A DNA stretch of 64,000 nt, from the NCBI GenBank assembly GCA_973895155.1, contig OZ316897.1, forward strand, positions 12,462,001-12,526,000, given 5' to 3'. Position numbers and translations under genes: made by a program. The notes beneath the pieces are model-generated. The model saw only the letters and a program-made list of their open reading frames with translations, was not told the DNA's origin and did not search any database. Source of the stretch: Marsupella aquatica. Taxonomy: Eukaryota; Marchantiophyta. This document shows, one piece after another, positions 12,456-23,387 of the stretch; position 1 is the first letter of the stretch; every line of letters begins with the position of its first letter.

Positions 12456-13160
12456 ATATATACACTAGCCCAATGCTTGTGTGCGTTGCACAAAAGATGT
12501 TGAGGAGAGAAATGATGTCGAAGTGAGCAAAAGATGTCAAGGTGATAAAGATTTTGAGGAGAGAAAAGATGTCAAGGTGAGCAAAAGATATTGAGGTGAG
12601 CAAAACTTAAGATGTCGAGGTGAGAAAAGATGTCAAAGAGAGAAAAGATGTCAAGGTGAGCATAAGATGTTGAGGAGATAAAAAGATATCGAGGAGAGAA
12701 GTTGTCGAGGTGAGCAAAGTATGTCAAGGTGATAAACATGTCCAAGAGAGAAAAGATGTCCAGATGAGCAACAGAAGTAGAGAGAAAATATGTGAAGAGA
12801 GAAAACAATTTTGAGGAGAAAAATATGCCAAGGAAAGCAAAAGATGTCAAAATGAGCAAAAAAAGTTGAGGTGATAAAAGATGTTGCGAGAGAAAATATG
12901 TCAAGGTGAGAAAATATGTCAAGGAGAAAAAAATATGTTGCTAAGATGAGACAAAGATATCAAGTAGAAAAAAAGATTTTGAGGAGAGAAAAGATGTTGA
13001 CTTGAGCAAAAGATGTGGAGGAGATAAAAACATTTTGAGATAAGAAAAATATGATTAGGCAAGACAAAGATGTCAAAGCAAGAGAAAGGAAAAATTCTAC
13101 ATTTAGACAAAGATGTTCGGGTGAGGTGAACATGTTGAGGCAGCAAAGAAATGCAAAAAA
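12456..13160 (+). repeat. Minisatellite of GAAAAGATGTCAAGGTGAG-type units with a defined left edge
   Basis: From 12477 the sequence is a long run of degenerate units built on AGATGTCRAGGTGAGCAAA, alternating 'GAGAAAAGATGT' and 'GAGCAAAAGATGT'. The left edge reads CACTAGCCCAATGCTTGTGT then GCGTTGCACAAAAGATGT, right after an AT repeat. A related edge in reverse orientation lies at ~26270-26305 beside a second, oppositely oriented minisatellite. The minus-strand open frames of ~110 codons (Leu/Phe/Ser-rich) are translations of the repeat, not genes. Confidence 0.85.
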
Positions 13161-14540
13161 CTGCACATGAGCCAAATAAATGTAGACAATGGAAAGAAAT
13201 GCAAGTGAGACAGAAAAATTGTTTAGACATTTCAAATGTTGTTGTAATCATGTTGTCATTATGGTGAATGATGCAATCACTTTGCTCATGAGGGTGTCAC
13301 GGCTATGTCATTTTTGCAGCCATGTTGTTGCCAAGCCCAATGCCAAAACTTTGCATAGATATACAGAGATAAGGTAAAGAACTATTGATTAAAGGCTGAG
13401 GTTTTTAGGTGGATCGAACTGAAAATATTGGATTTGCCATAATTCTTTTTTGCCCATTTAATGATAATAGTGTTTTCAATGTGCATATCTTGTACAGTTT
13501 TATTTTATTTTGAAAAAAGATATTATTTTTGTGAAAGCTATGTTGTTGGTGAGAGCAAGAATGTGGAAGGGTGAGGGAGCGCAAGAGAGGTAATAACCCC
13601 CAGGTCCTTCCGGGTCAAGTGGTCGCACAATACTATTGGGAGGAGAGCATTTTTTCCCTGCTTTTTCCTCTTTCTTCACTCCTATGCCACTCTTAGGCTT
13701 GCTTTACCAAATTGACCAGATGATCACTCTCTTTTTCCCACATAAAAAAAACAAGCGGACAAGTCTGAAGGCTAAAAGCAGCACTCCAAACCTGAGACAA
13801 AAGGAGGCACTAGAGTCAGGGAGGTATTCAATGCAACAGAAGAGGCTGAGAGGATTATCTCCTCCCGAGGAAGTCTGTCGTCTAAAGCTTGCCATAGAAA
13901 ACAGAGAGTGGGGACATTTTCCCTTCAGCCTATTGAGTGCCATGTAGATTAGGTGTTTTCTCAAACTGTGTGTTTCTAGACCCAAATGCAAACAGTTACT
14001 CGGAGTACACATTCCAGATATGATCCAACTCACAGGAAGAGGAAACATGTGTCCAGTCGTTCTTGTAAAACCCCCTGGCTTATAAATTGAGTCACAGTAT
14101 GGGTATTTCAGGGTGATTACAACAATAGACAACATAGATTGGCCAACAATCCCACATAGCTGGAAAGATTTGGGTAACTCAGGTATGGTTCTTATACAAA
14201 TGGCCCCCTTGGACTCCTATTTATATCACACTATCAAAGAACAATCACCAATCCACGAGAGAGTTTCAAAGGGAGGAGACCCAATTAGAGATGACAAAAC
14301 CGATGTGATTAGTGATACGAATGCCCCCTGATATTATTAAAAGACTCATAGGAAAAAACTGAAGTGACTAGTGGTTGCCCTTGTCTAAGCCCTGTCCTGA
14401 CAAATGATGACTCTCAGATACATTTCAACTGTGAATTTTGCTGACCACTTACAAGAAGGTGTTTTAGGGTGGTGGGTTATCCTGGGAAAATGACCCAAAA
14501 GATGCATAGGGAAAACGCATCTGTCCAAATGACACCTGAA
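13161..14540. other. Intergenic, unassigned
   Basis: There is no convincing gene. A 103-codon plus frame (13636-13947) and an overlapping 143-codon minus frame (13704-14135) have no recognisable features and lie between repeats. Confidence 0.45.
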
Positions 14541-14725
14541 AGCTACATGAGATAAGAGGCAAGATATACTTGATGGACCCTCAAATAAAATATATGGGAG
14601 GAAAGATATACTTGATGGAGCCATCACTGATCCAGACCATTGATGGACCTTAAATTCACATAAGGGATACCTTAGGGTGTCTCACCGGCATTTTTTAATT
14701 TAAGGTTCCATCAAGTGTATCTTTG
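14540..14725. mobile_element. MITE-like element related to the 23.2-kb element
   Basis: ACTTGATGGACCCTCAAATA near 14570 and a repeat ACTTGATGGAGCC at ~14610 face an inverted AAGGTTCCATCAAGTGTATC at ~14700. The middle (GATCCAGACCATTGATGGACCTTAAA) corresponds, inverted, to a part of the element at 23.19-23.39 kb. Borders are approximate. Confidence 0.5.
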
Positions 14726-17370
14726 GAGTGCTAAATGTTGTGTAGTACCTTTTACCGTACTGTCATTTGAAATTACTATAAAATCTTGCTTAAAAAAAGC
14801 TGCTTTGAGATATTTTGCTTGGAATGCAAGAATAAAAAAATAAACTTTTCAAGTTGTAAGGAGGACAAACTGATTTCTGTAAAAAGTGAATAGTAAAAAA
14901 ATGAAAGGACAATGAGTGAAAACCTTGATAAATGACAAAGGGGAAAAAGACCACAAAGAAATTTTAGTTTGATTCTTAACTTTACATTCATGCAAAGTTA
15001 GGAATCAGGACATATATCACTCCAAAAGTCCAAAGGAACAAAAGCGCCTAACCTGGATACATGATCCCAAAGGCCAAAAAATCCAATAAAGGGGCAAAAA
15101 CAAAAGGAAAAAGCGGGAAAACCAATGGGCTATAAAGCCACAGAGTCACAAACCCTAAACATCCCGACAGCAAACTAAGGAACTAAAGCCCTATTGAACC
15201 CGACCCCCTAACTATGTTGGATCCTCACGACGAGAAAGTGGCCCGGGCCGGACAATAACACCGTCCTAGATTTAGGTAAAAATGAAGATTATATTTTTGT
15301 GAGTGCAAAGAGATATTCCCTTCCATTAAAGCTGGACAAGTCATCTCGATTTGGAAAAAAAAACTCCAGGAAAGACTCATCAAATGAAGCATCGAGGGAC
15401 AAATATATATATATGTTGATAGCATAACTTTCCATCATGGCATATCTTGGGCGAGTGGCCCTCCACAAAATTTACAATTTATATCTTTTTTGTCACTATT
15501 TGCTCTACCTTTGACAGCCCCTGAAGGCAGTCTACATGAATTGTGAAAGTAAGCTTTATCAGGAAAAAGATAGGTTGGGGAAGAAGTGGACGTGCTTCAT
15601 GCAAACAGACTTTATTTGAAGATTCGCTCATTCAAGTCAAATGACTAATTCAGATGGTGTCAAGGCAATAGGGACTCTTGGTATCCGTACCCTATATATA
15701 TATATTCTGTATAACAGTTGTTGACTTTAAGCATGACATTGTGCTCTGTGAGATTCCAAATCTGTACAGGCCAAGACCCCATCTCTTGCCATAGGGTTGC
15801 TCCAACTTGAAACAGTCTCCCCCAAATGGCACAAAAACTCTACTATCCTATCTAGATAAATGAGAAAACAAGTATTCTTTAAAGTACCTAGAAGTGTGAA
15901 GATTCCACTCAAAAAGATAGAATAGCTTGTCTTGTACTGTTTCCCTGCTCAAAAGGATTCCCATCCTGAGAAGAAGAATTAATCATTATTTTTTAGAGTT
16001 TGGATGTATTTTTAGAATAAATTAGCTTTGGATGACCTTGTACTTGCGCCTCAATGCTTATTCCTTTGCAGAGTGTCTTCTCCTCACTTCTTGTTTCTTT
16101 ACAAAGTGTTGGGCCCATTTTTATCCCCACATGCAATTTGTCTAGTAGACAATTGTTTAGCTTCTAAACTATTGTGAATCCCTTTCAAAATAAATGGTGT
16201 GGCGGAAGACTTCCAAACTTTGGTGGAAGAACACGTAGGGCATGTTTTATTGATTGGTCGACTTCAAAGAACACATAGGCCTATTTAATTGCAAAAAATA
16301 CTTTTTGTAAAGTTTTTAGGGGTCTGCAAAAAGTTAGGGGGGTCAAACCCTAAAACGTCGCACGCGATGTATGGCCCTCCATATAGTGACCCCCCCCCCC
16401 CCGAGCTTGACAATCGTCGCTCTTTGATTCTTTGTGTTGCGGGAGGGAAGTACTCGGGTTTTGACGATGCTTGGGCTTTTGTCAATGCTCAATATTTGGG
16501 TTTTGTCGATACCTTCAGGTTGTTGATTGAAGCCTAGTGCCTAGTGACAAAATTTGGGTGCCCAATGGCTAGTGATAAAAAAAGTGCTTGTGGAAGTACC
16601 AGGTTCATAATGACCGCACTTGTCCTCCGAACTGATAGTCACAGATAAAAAATGTCAAGAAAACCCTGTGTGGAGCATGTGAAATTAAGCCCCATGACTA
16701 CCCCAGGGTAGAGTAAAAATTCAAATTCAAAGACATAATACATATTGTCTTCAGGATTGTCTTTACTTAGTTTGTAGTTTGTTAGCATGCGTGGTTCGAA
16801 TCCGAAGACATGATCCATTGTAGCAGCAGCCGCAATTCCCTTGTTTCCCTAACCACATTGTTTGACCTTTTTTCCGACTGTGCAAGGTTGGGTGTGGGGT
16901 ACGGCGATGTAGTTGGTCATTGCATCAAGAAAAAAATTAAAGATTGACTGCTACAAGAATAACTGACACAAAAGTGTAGCAAGGGGCCTATTAGGTAAAA
17001 AAAAAGTTTTGTAGGGATCCATGAGGTAAGAAAGTTACATGAGAAGGCCCATCAAGAATATACCTCAATGCAATACTGGAACAAAGGGTAAATTGTGTTA
17101 CTTGAGAAAATTTAAACATTTTGTTGTTGTCGATCAAGGTTTCCTTAGTCCATTCACTCATAAGATCAAAATATTTATTTAATACTTTGTCACTCAGATT
17201 GCCAAAAGGCTATAATTTTTTGCAACCTGAATGGTCTGCCGAGAAACCCTATTTATACTCATGTAGTATATACCACATATGAGTGAATTTGACAAGAAAG
17301 TGAGGCTGCCCTCTTTGAAATTTTGTAGGGCTCTCTAAATTTGATTATACTATTTAGGTTGGTTGGAAAG
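14726..17370. other. Gene-free stretch with AT repeats and a C13 run
   Basis: No gene is supported on either strand. It holds (AT)n runs near 15408 and 15700 and a C13 homopolymer at 16390-16402. A GGTTCGAATCC box at 16794 matches a tRNA B-box but has no A-box or cloverleaf, so it is not called a tRNA. Confidence 0.5.
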
Positions 17371-17530
17371 TTTTTTTTTTTCCTTTTTTTTTTAAAGGGA
17401 AATTTGTGAAACCCCACAGAAAGAGAAGAGTTTATCCACAACAGTTGAACCCAAGATTTCTCTGTCATGCCTCAACATTTAAACCCAAGACCTGTAAGCC
17501 TCTATTCAAGTGAGCTACAACAAAATCATG
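17371..17530 (-). mobile_element. SINE-like element, copy 1
   Basis: Read on the minus strand it has a head like a tRNA promoter (GTAGCTCACTTGAATAGAGG, then GGTCTTGGGTTTAA). A body ending GGGGTTTCACAAATTTCCC follows, then an A-rich tail (poly-T on the plus strand, 17371-17393). A similar piece lies at 26909-27036. The B-box-like segment appears twice. Confidence 0.5.
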
Positions 17531-17628
17531 ACTTAGAGCCATTCATTCTAACACACCAAGTAAATCAGATTTCATTGGATATCTAGGGAGATACTAAATG
17601 TCAAATTAACTGTAAATTTTTTTTTGGA

Positions 17629-17866
17629 AATGTAAAGTGTGGACAATGAACCATGAATAAGTTTTGGATGATTACGTCCACTTTTGTAAATGTAAAGTGT
17701 GGACAATGAACCATGAATAACTTTTGGATGATGACGCCTTGGCGGGAGAGCAAATGTTGGAGGTACCCTTCAAGCACCAGAAATTAATAACTCAAGCACC
17801 AGAAATTAATAACTCGAGCACCAGAAATTAATAACTCAAGCACCAGAGAAGAAGAAATTAATAACT
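17629..17866. repeat. Two neighbouring tandem repeats (60 bp x 2; 21 bp x 4)
   Basis: AATGTAAAGTGTGGACAATG starts at ~17629 and again at ~17689. From ~17770, AAGCACCAGAAATTAATAACT repeats four times; the last copy carries a GAAGAAG insertion. Confidence 0.85.
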
Positions 17867-18791
17867 GGCTCAATTCTTCATGAAAAGTAGAGATATTAAT
17901 CTGGTTCAAAATTTAAGCCCAGATTTCTCAGTGAAAGTAAACTTAAAAAAGAAAGTGGCCAAGTACATAATTAGACCATGAAATATGGTAATTTAGTAAA
18001 TGTCAGGTAGCAACAATTCCGCAATTTCTGTCTCTCACTCTCGCAATTTCTCTCCAAATAGTGACCGACTCTCAAGTCACGAGAAGTATAAGAATACCGA
18101 GTAAAGATGCAAGAGAGAAAAGCTTTGGCTCAGCGCGTCGAGTGTGTAGCCAGCCAGGCGAGACGCTGGCAGTTGAGTGTTGGGAAAGGGTCTAGTCCAA
18201 TCGCCTCACAGTAGTATCAGTCTCAGAGATCTCTTCTTTCTCAAGAGAATGATCGAATTTGGGTCGGCAGATTTTTGAAATCGGCCCAGACAACTAGAGA
18301 AGAGAGGGAGACAAGTTCTTGTGAAAAAATCGAGCTCGACGCTGCTTTCTGGTCGTGGTGGTGACTGAGTAGCAATCGTTGGCAGTTCCTTCGTTGCTTG
18401 GTTCGAAAGGTGCGCTGATAACGGCCAGGCTAGAGTTGGGGCTGCTGTCGTCCACTTTTCGTGATTCGAATGGGACGTTGTCTCACGGATTTGCTTGAGG
18501 GATCGCTGTGAGTTCTCCCTCGCCGGCTTATTGTGGTGAGAGCGCCCACATTGCCGTATGTTTTGGGTGTAGAAGCAGTGTGGGGAAGGAAGGCGACGTG
18601 TCGTTCGATTCATGGGATGGAAGTGGGCTTGGCTTGCAATTCTAGCCCTCTCTTAGGTCGTTCTGTCAACTCTGAGGACTGCATTGCGTTTTGCTGAATT
18701 TTCCTGTGGTCTCTGCCGCTTCTAAAGTGCGGCAAGGAAGTTTGGCCAGAATTTGTCTCTGTGGAAGAGTCATCTCTTTCCGTAACTTCGC
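17867..18791 (+). promoter_or_regulatory. Likely promoter and 5' leader of HMGR
   Basis: Gene-free DNA before the HMGR start. From ~18110 it becomes GC-richer and CT/GA-rich, as leaders do. I could not identify a TATA box with confidence. A 135-codon minus-strand frame (18206-18613) is antisense to this leader and has no features. Confidence 0.35.
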
Positions 18792-21276
18792 ATGGCGGGG
18801 AAGATGGGGTCAGAAGACTTATTGAAGGATATGCAGAAGGGCATCCCGCGGGCTCTGACCAATATGAGAAGCCGTCACAATCGACAGAGAGAGGGCAAAG
18901 CCTTGGCTTCAGATGCCCTGCCTCTCCCCGTGGGCTTGACCAACAAGATTTTCATGGTCATCTTTTTCGCCGCCTCTTACTACTTAATGCGCAGGTGGAG
19001 AGAGAAGATCAGGACTTCTACTCCTTTGCACATGCTGAACTTGGGAGAAATTGCTGCCATTCTAGCCCAGGCAGCCTCCTTCATCTACTTGATTGGTTTC
19101 TTCGGCATTGACTACGTGCAAAATTTCGTCAGCAAGGGCGTCGATGGAGCTTGGGATTCGGAAGATTTCAGGTTGCCTGAAGTGAATTGCCAGGCCGCAC
19201 CTTGTCTGCCCAGTACAATCAAAGGCGAGGTGCTGCTGAAGGGGAAAGTAATCAAGGAGTACGGTGATGAAGAACTTTCACAGGCTGTGGCTAATGGGGA
19301 AGTTGCATCGTACGCTTTGGAAGCCGAGTTAGTAGATTGTGAGAGAGCAGCTTTAGTGAGGCGAAGAGCTGTAGAACTTTCATCGAGTAGGTCGCTCGAA
19401 GGACTGCCGCTTACGGGTCTGGACTATTCTAAAATTCTCGGCCAATGCTGTGAGATGGTGATCGGTTATGTGCAACTTCCAGTCGGGGTGGCTGGCCCTC
19501 TCCTGCTGGATGGGTTCGAATACACCGTCCCGATGGCAACCACGGAAGGCTGTCTTGTTGCCAGCACAAACCGAGGATGCAAAGCTATTTTACAATCAGG
19601 TGGTGCTCAATCTGTCGTAACCAAAGACGGAATGACCAGAGCACCTGTGGTTCGTTTCGAAAGCGCGAAGCGGGCTGCTGAGTTGAAGTGGTTCTTGGAA
19701 GATCCGAACAACTTTGATACTTTGTCAATGGTCTTCAACAGGTATACATCCTTTAAATGATCCCGTTTGAGGTACTTTACCTAGCAGTCGTGGACCTCAT
19801 CATTACAGTTTTGAACTTTCTGCATTTTACCGCCCGCCCGTTTCTGGCCATTGCATTGGTCGCACGATGACAACCATTGTTGGAGCTCTACCGTCGGTGC
19901 TGTACCGGTTTGTCATTTTTGCTTACCTTGGCCAGCCATGAGTCCATACTTATGGCGTGCTACACTCACTGTGGAATGTTGCAATGATTAATTGGGAGCT
20001 GGTCCACTGGGTTTTGCAGAAGCAGCAGGTTTGCGAGGTTGCAAGATGTCTACTGTGTTCTGGCTGGCCGGAATGTCTTCTTGCGGTTTACTTGTTCTAC
20101 TGGAGATGCGATGGGCATGAACATGATTTCCAAGGGGGTACAAAATGTCTTGAGCTACCTCGAGAGTTTATTCCCAGACATGGAGACCATAAGTATCTCG
20201 GGTAACTAACGCTGCTCTTCGATCCTGTTGTAAGCCTGCTACTTGGCGTGTTTTCTTGAGTCAGTATTCGAACTGAATGGAGGACTGTTCACACCATACT
20301 CTGGGCGATGCGTTTCAACCCGCATCCTGCTCTATTGTGTTGTATGTTTTCCTTTGCGATCGGAAGCAGCAATGTACGTGCAACGTTGAACTTCTTCTCT
20401 GACATAATATTTCCTGTCATCTTTTTCCAGGTAATTTTTGCGCTGATAAGAAGGCCACGGCTGTGAATTGGATCGAAGGTCGGGGGAAGTCAGTGGTTTG
20501 CGAAGCGGTTTTGAAGGGAGAAGTAGTCCGGAAGATTTTAAAAACCTCCGTACCTGCGCTGGTGCAGTTGAACGTGATCAAGAATCTAGCAGGATCTGCT
20601 CTCGCCGGTGCCGTGGGAGGTTTCAACGCGCATGCTGGAAATATTGTCTCAGCCGTCTTCATTGCGACCGGTCAGGATCCAGCTCAGAATGTGGAAAGTT
20701 CTCAATGTATGACAATGATGGAGGCTGTCAATGACGGGCAAGATTTGCACGTCTCAGTAACAATGCCATCCATTGAGGTAAGGAAAATGACATCTCGGAT
20801 AAACTCTACTTTACGGGCAAGTTTATTAAAATGAGACGTCGATATCATCCAGATTCATGTACTTTCTTTTGCGTGGTCCGTTATGTGGATGTTGATGGGA
20901 AGCATGGTCTGTGGTCAACCAGGTTGGAACCATTGGTGGAGGAACTCAGCTGCCATCGCAAGCAGCATGTTTGAATTTGCTAGGGGTGAAAGGAGCTCAT
21001 CCAGAAGTACCCGGCGCGAACTCCGAACAACTGGCAAGGATTGTTGCAGGGGCTGTCCTCGCAGGAGAGATTTCCTTGATGTCAGCCTTAGCTTCAAATC
21101 AACTTGTGAAAAGTCATCTGAAATATAACCGGTCCGGCCAGAATATGGCTGCCTCTGTCCCTCAACCCGTTCCTCAGCTACCCCCATCAGGTTCGTTCAG
21201 GCACAGACGAATTCTGAGCTCCAGAACTTCCTCATCCGATCTTACCAAATTGGTTCAGGAGGGAGGAGGCCTTTAG
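18792..21276 (+). CDS. HMGR: 3-hydroxy-3-methylglutaryl-CoA reductase
   Basis: This ER membrane enzyme reduces HMG-CoA to mevalonate with two NADPH and is the control step of the cytosolic isoprenoid and sterol pathway. Exons 18792-19741, 20020-20201, 20431-20777 and 20923-21276 give 610 residues; four exons match the usual plant layout. Two hydrophobic segments (about 52-66 and 85-108) flank an Arg-rich loop, as in plant HMGR. Catalytic residues are E252 in TTEGCLVA, K384 in [11 protein letters not shown]460 in ATGQDPAQN and H558 in LVKSHLKYN; the E-K and K-D spacings (132, 76) equal those of human E559, K691 and D767. S564 sits in [10 protein letters not shown], fitting the SnRK1 phosphorylation pattern of plant HMGR. 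After it the protein continues for 46 residues (Ser/Pro/Arg-rich), longer than most, and this tail overlaps a 114-bp duplication. Confidence 0.97.
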
Positions 21277-21430
21277 ATCAACTTACTTGCTTCCTTTCGA
21301 ACCGCAATGGTTCAAATCAAACGAATTCCGAGCTCTACGACTTCCTCATGCGATCTCACCAAAATGGTTGAGTAGGGAGTCCTTCAGATCGACTTACTTG
21401 CTTCGTTTCGATCCGAAATGGTTTAAGAAG
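21207..21430. repeat. 114-bp tandem duplication spanning the HMGR stop codon
   Basis: ACGAATTCTGAGCTC at 21207 recurs as ACGAATTCCGAGCTC at 21321. The similarity continues through CTTCCTCAT.CGATCT.ACC and ACTTACTTGCTTC to ~21430. Copy 1 encodes the last ~22 residues of HMGR, the stop and 3' UTR; copy 2 is wholly downstream. Confidence 0.85.
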
Positions 21431-21540
21431 CCCCATATACCCCTGACAGCATTGGCCTCCGTTCCCGCCCGCAAACTGTAGACCCGTACAACGATGTGTC
21501 CCCTAAACGTATAGGACTTCATTGTCCTGTGACCTGAACT

Positions 21541-21650
21541 GTTGAAGTGTAGACCCAATTGGCGACGTGTATATAAATCCAATGCTGTGACCAGAATTGT
21601 TGAAGTGTAGACCCAGTTGGCGACGTGTATATAAATCCAATGCTGCATGT
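21541..21650. repeat. 58-bp tandem duplication
   Basis: GTTGAAGTGTAGACCC and GGCGACGTGTATATAAATCC start at 21541 and again at 21599 with one or two changes. Partial relatives lie just before and after. Confidence 0.85.
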
Positions 21651-23050
21651 CCTAAGGGTGTAGGACTTTGTCCGGTGACCTCATATACTCAAGTCGAAAA
21701 GTTTCTACCCTCGATTTTTTGGCTGGATGACATTTTGGCCTTCTGCCTCCAACTCGACCGCGACCCGCTTCGGGAACCTTACATTTCGGTTTGGAAGTGG
21801 GCTTTGTATGAACTTTCTGTGACTATCGAAAGTCTGTTGCGGCGCTTATTCCCAAAGCAGCCTCGGTCTGCCTTTTAGACTGTAGAGACAAAGTCTGGCC
21901 GTTTGGCTGAGGCTGAACGAGCGGGCTCCTCTCAGAAGGGTGACGCACAGATAGGCAGTTCCTAGAGATCTTCTGTCCATTTCACCATATCATTTCTGTC
22001 ACGCTTTAGCGATTGTGATCAATTTATTTCAGTACATGGAGGAAATTGGTCATGATACCTCAGAGCGCTGGCTGCGGGTTTTTGCATTTCCTTCGTTTAT
22101 CACTGGAGTACTTCACGGTACGTGAAGTGTTTGTATGGGAACCTTAATAAATCGAAGGGCATTTTTGGAAACGACAGTGTCGTCACTTCTGGAGGAACTC
22201 GATTTAAACATTATTGTGTTGTAGCAAGCAGAGGTGTTTTCTCCTCATATCGTCACTCTATTATCCGGTCGCTTCTGCTGATGATATCCTGGAAACGGAT
22301 GTCATAGTCGGCAATGCGTACCCGACATCGCCCTGTCGAGTTCTGTCGTTGATTTGCATGGTTGGTACGTATCTCTTTTTATATCGAAAGCAACACGTTG
22401 TCCTTGCTTGCCTCCAAAAGAAATATCACTTCCTTGTCTCGAAAGCGGCTTCTGGGCTCTTGTCCCTCTCCATTTTTGCTGATGATAGACTCGAAAAAGA
22501 CGTCATAGGCAGCAATATGTACCCAATTTTGCCTCGCCCAGTTCTGTCGTTGATATGATGGATTGATATGTATATCACTTTGTCCCGTAAGCAACTCATA
22601 GTCCTTTTTTCCCTCGATAGCAATTTTTGGGCCCTTGTCTCTCGTCTTTGCCGTCGCCTGCCTTGCTTCATGGATTTTGCACTTCACCCGCTATGAATCT
22701 CTGGCTTATTGTAAGCCTTACTAAAGATGAATCTTTTTCGTGTCGTTGACCCTTTTGTCGAGTGGATTTTTGCATCTTGTTTTCGAACTATTTCAGGACG
22801 AACATATTTGCAAGGAATGTGTTGAGATGCTTTTACTGAGATGCTCTTGTCGATTCTCGTGTAGATTCCATGCTTTATAGCGTCGAATAGTGTCTACCAG
22901 TCGTCATTTTTGGCGGAGGGGTTTCTTTTCCTTGCATGGAATTCCATTCAGTATCCAGCGAGATTCGATTCTTCGTCAATTCGGGCAGAGAGGATGGGTC
23001 CACGTTTAGTTCCCTTGTTTCCTCTCCCTTTTGTTTTTGGCCACTTCTTT
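21651..23050. other. HMGR downstream region with a 201-bp duplication (22277-22680)
   Basis: No gene is recognised. GCTGATGATA...TGTCATAG.CGGCAAT...TGTCGTTGAT at 22277 is repeated, diverged, from 22478 (period 201). Open frames of ~100 codons on both strands follow this duplication and match no family. Confidence 0.5.
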
Positions 23051-23387
23051 AGTTAACTCTCCCTTGTTTGCTTGATGGACCCCCAAATGAAAGTGTTACT
23101 TGATGGGAAATAGTTAACTCTCCCTTGTTTGCTTGATGGACCCCCAAATGAAAAGTGTTACTTGATGGGAAATAGTTGACTCTCCCTTGTTTGCTTGATG
23201 GACCCCCAAATGAGAAGTGTTACTTGATGGGAAAGTGTTACTTGGTGGGACCCTTAAAGTTTTGAGTGGATTGATTTAAGGTCTATCAACTGTCTGGATC
23301 ACCCAGGTCCCATCAAGTAACTCTTTTAGTTTTTGGGGTGAGTGATCCCATAGACTAACACTTTTTGTTTGGGGGGTCCATCAAGCA
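23051..23387. mobile_element. MITE-like element with 31-bp inverted ends and a triplicated left arm
   Basis: TGCTTGATGGACCCCCAAAT...GTGTTA at 23192-23222 is inverted at 23356-23387 (TAACACTTTTTGTTTGGGG then GGTCCATCAAGCA). The left arm is present three times with a ~61-bp period (from ~23051, ~23111 and ~23172). No transposase frame lies inside. Relatives are at ~14.55-14.72 kb and ~46.48 kb. Confidence 0.7.

Noticed and set aside
12572-13251. Leu/Phe/Ser-rich minus-strand frames resembling membrane proteins
   Set aside because: Translations of the AAGATGTC minisatellite.
13704-14135. 143-codon minus-strand frame
   Set aside because: No domain, overlaps an equally long plus frame, lies in repeat-rich DNA.
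16785-16810. tRNA-like GGTTCGAATCC box
   Set aside because: No A-box, anticodon stem or acceptor pairing around it; not a tRNA gene.
18206-18613. 135-codon minus-strand frame
   Set aside because: Antisense to the HMGR leader; no recognisable features.
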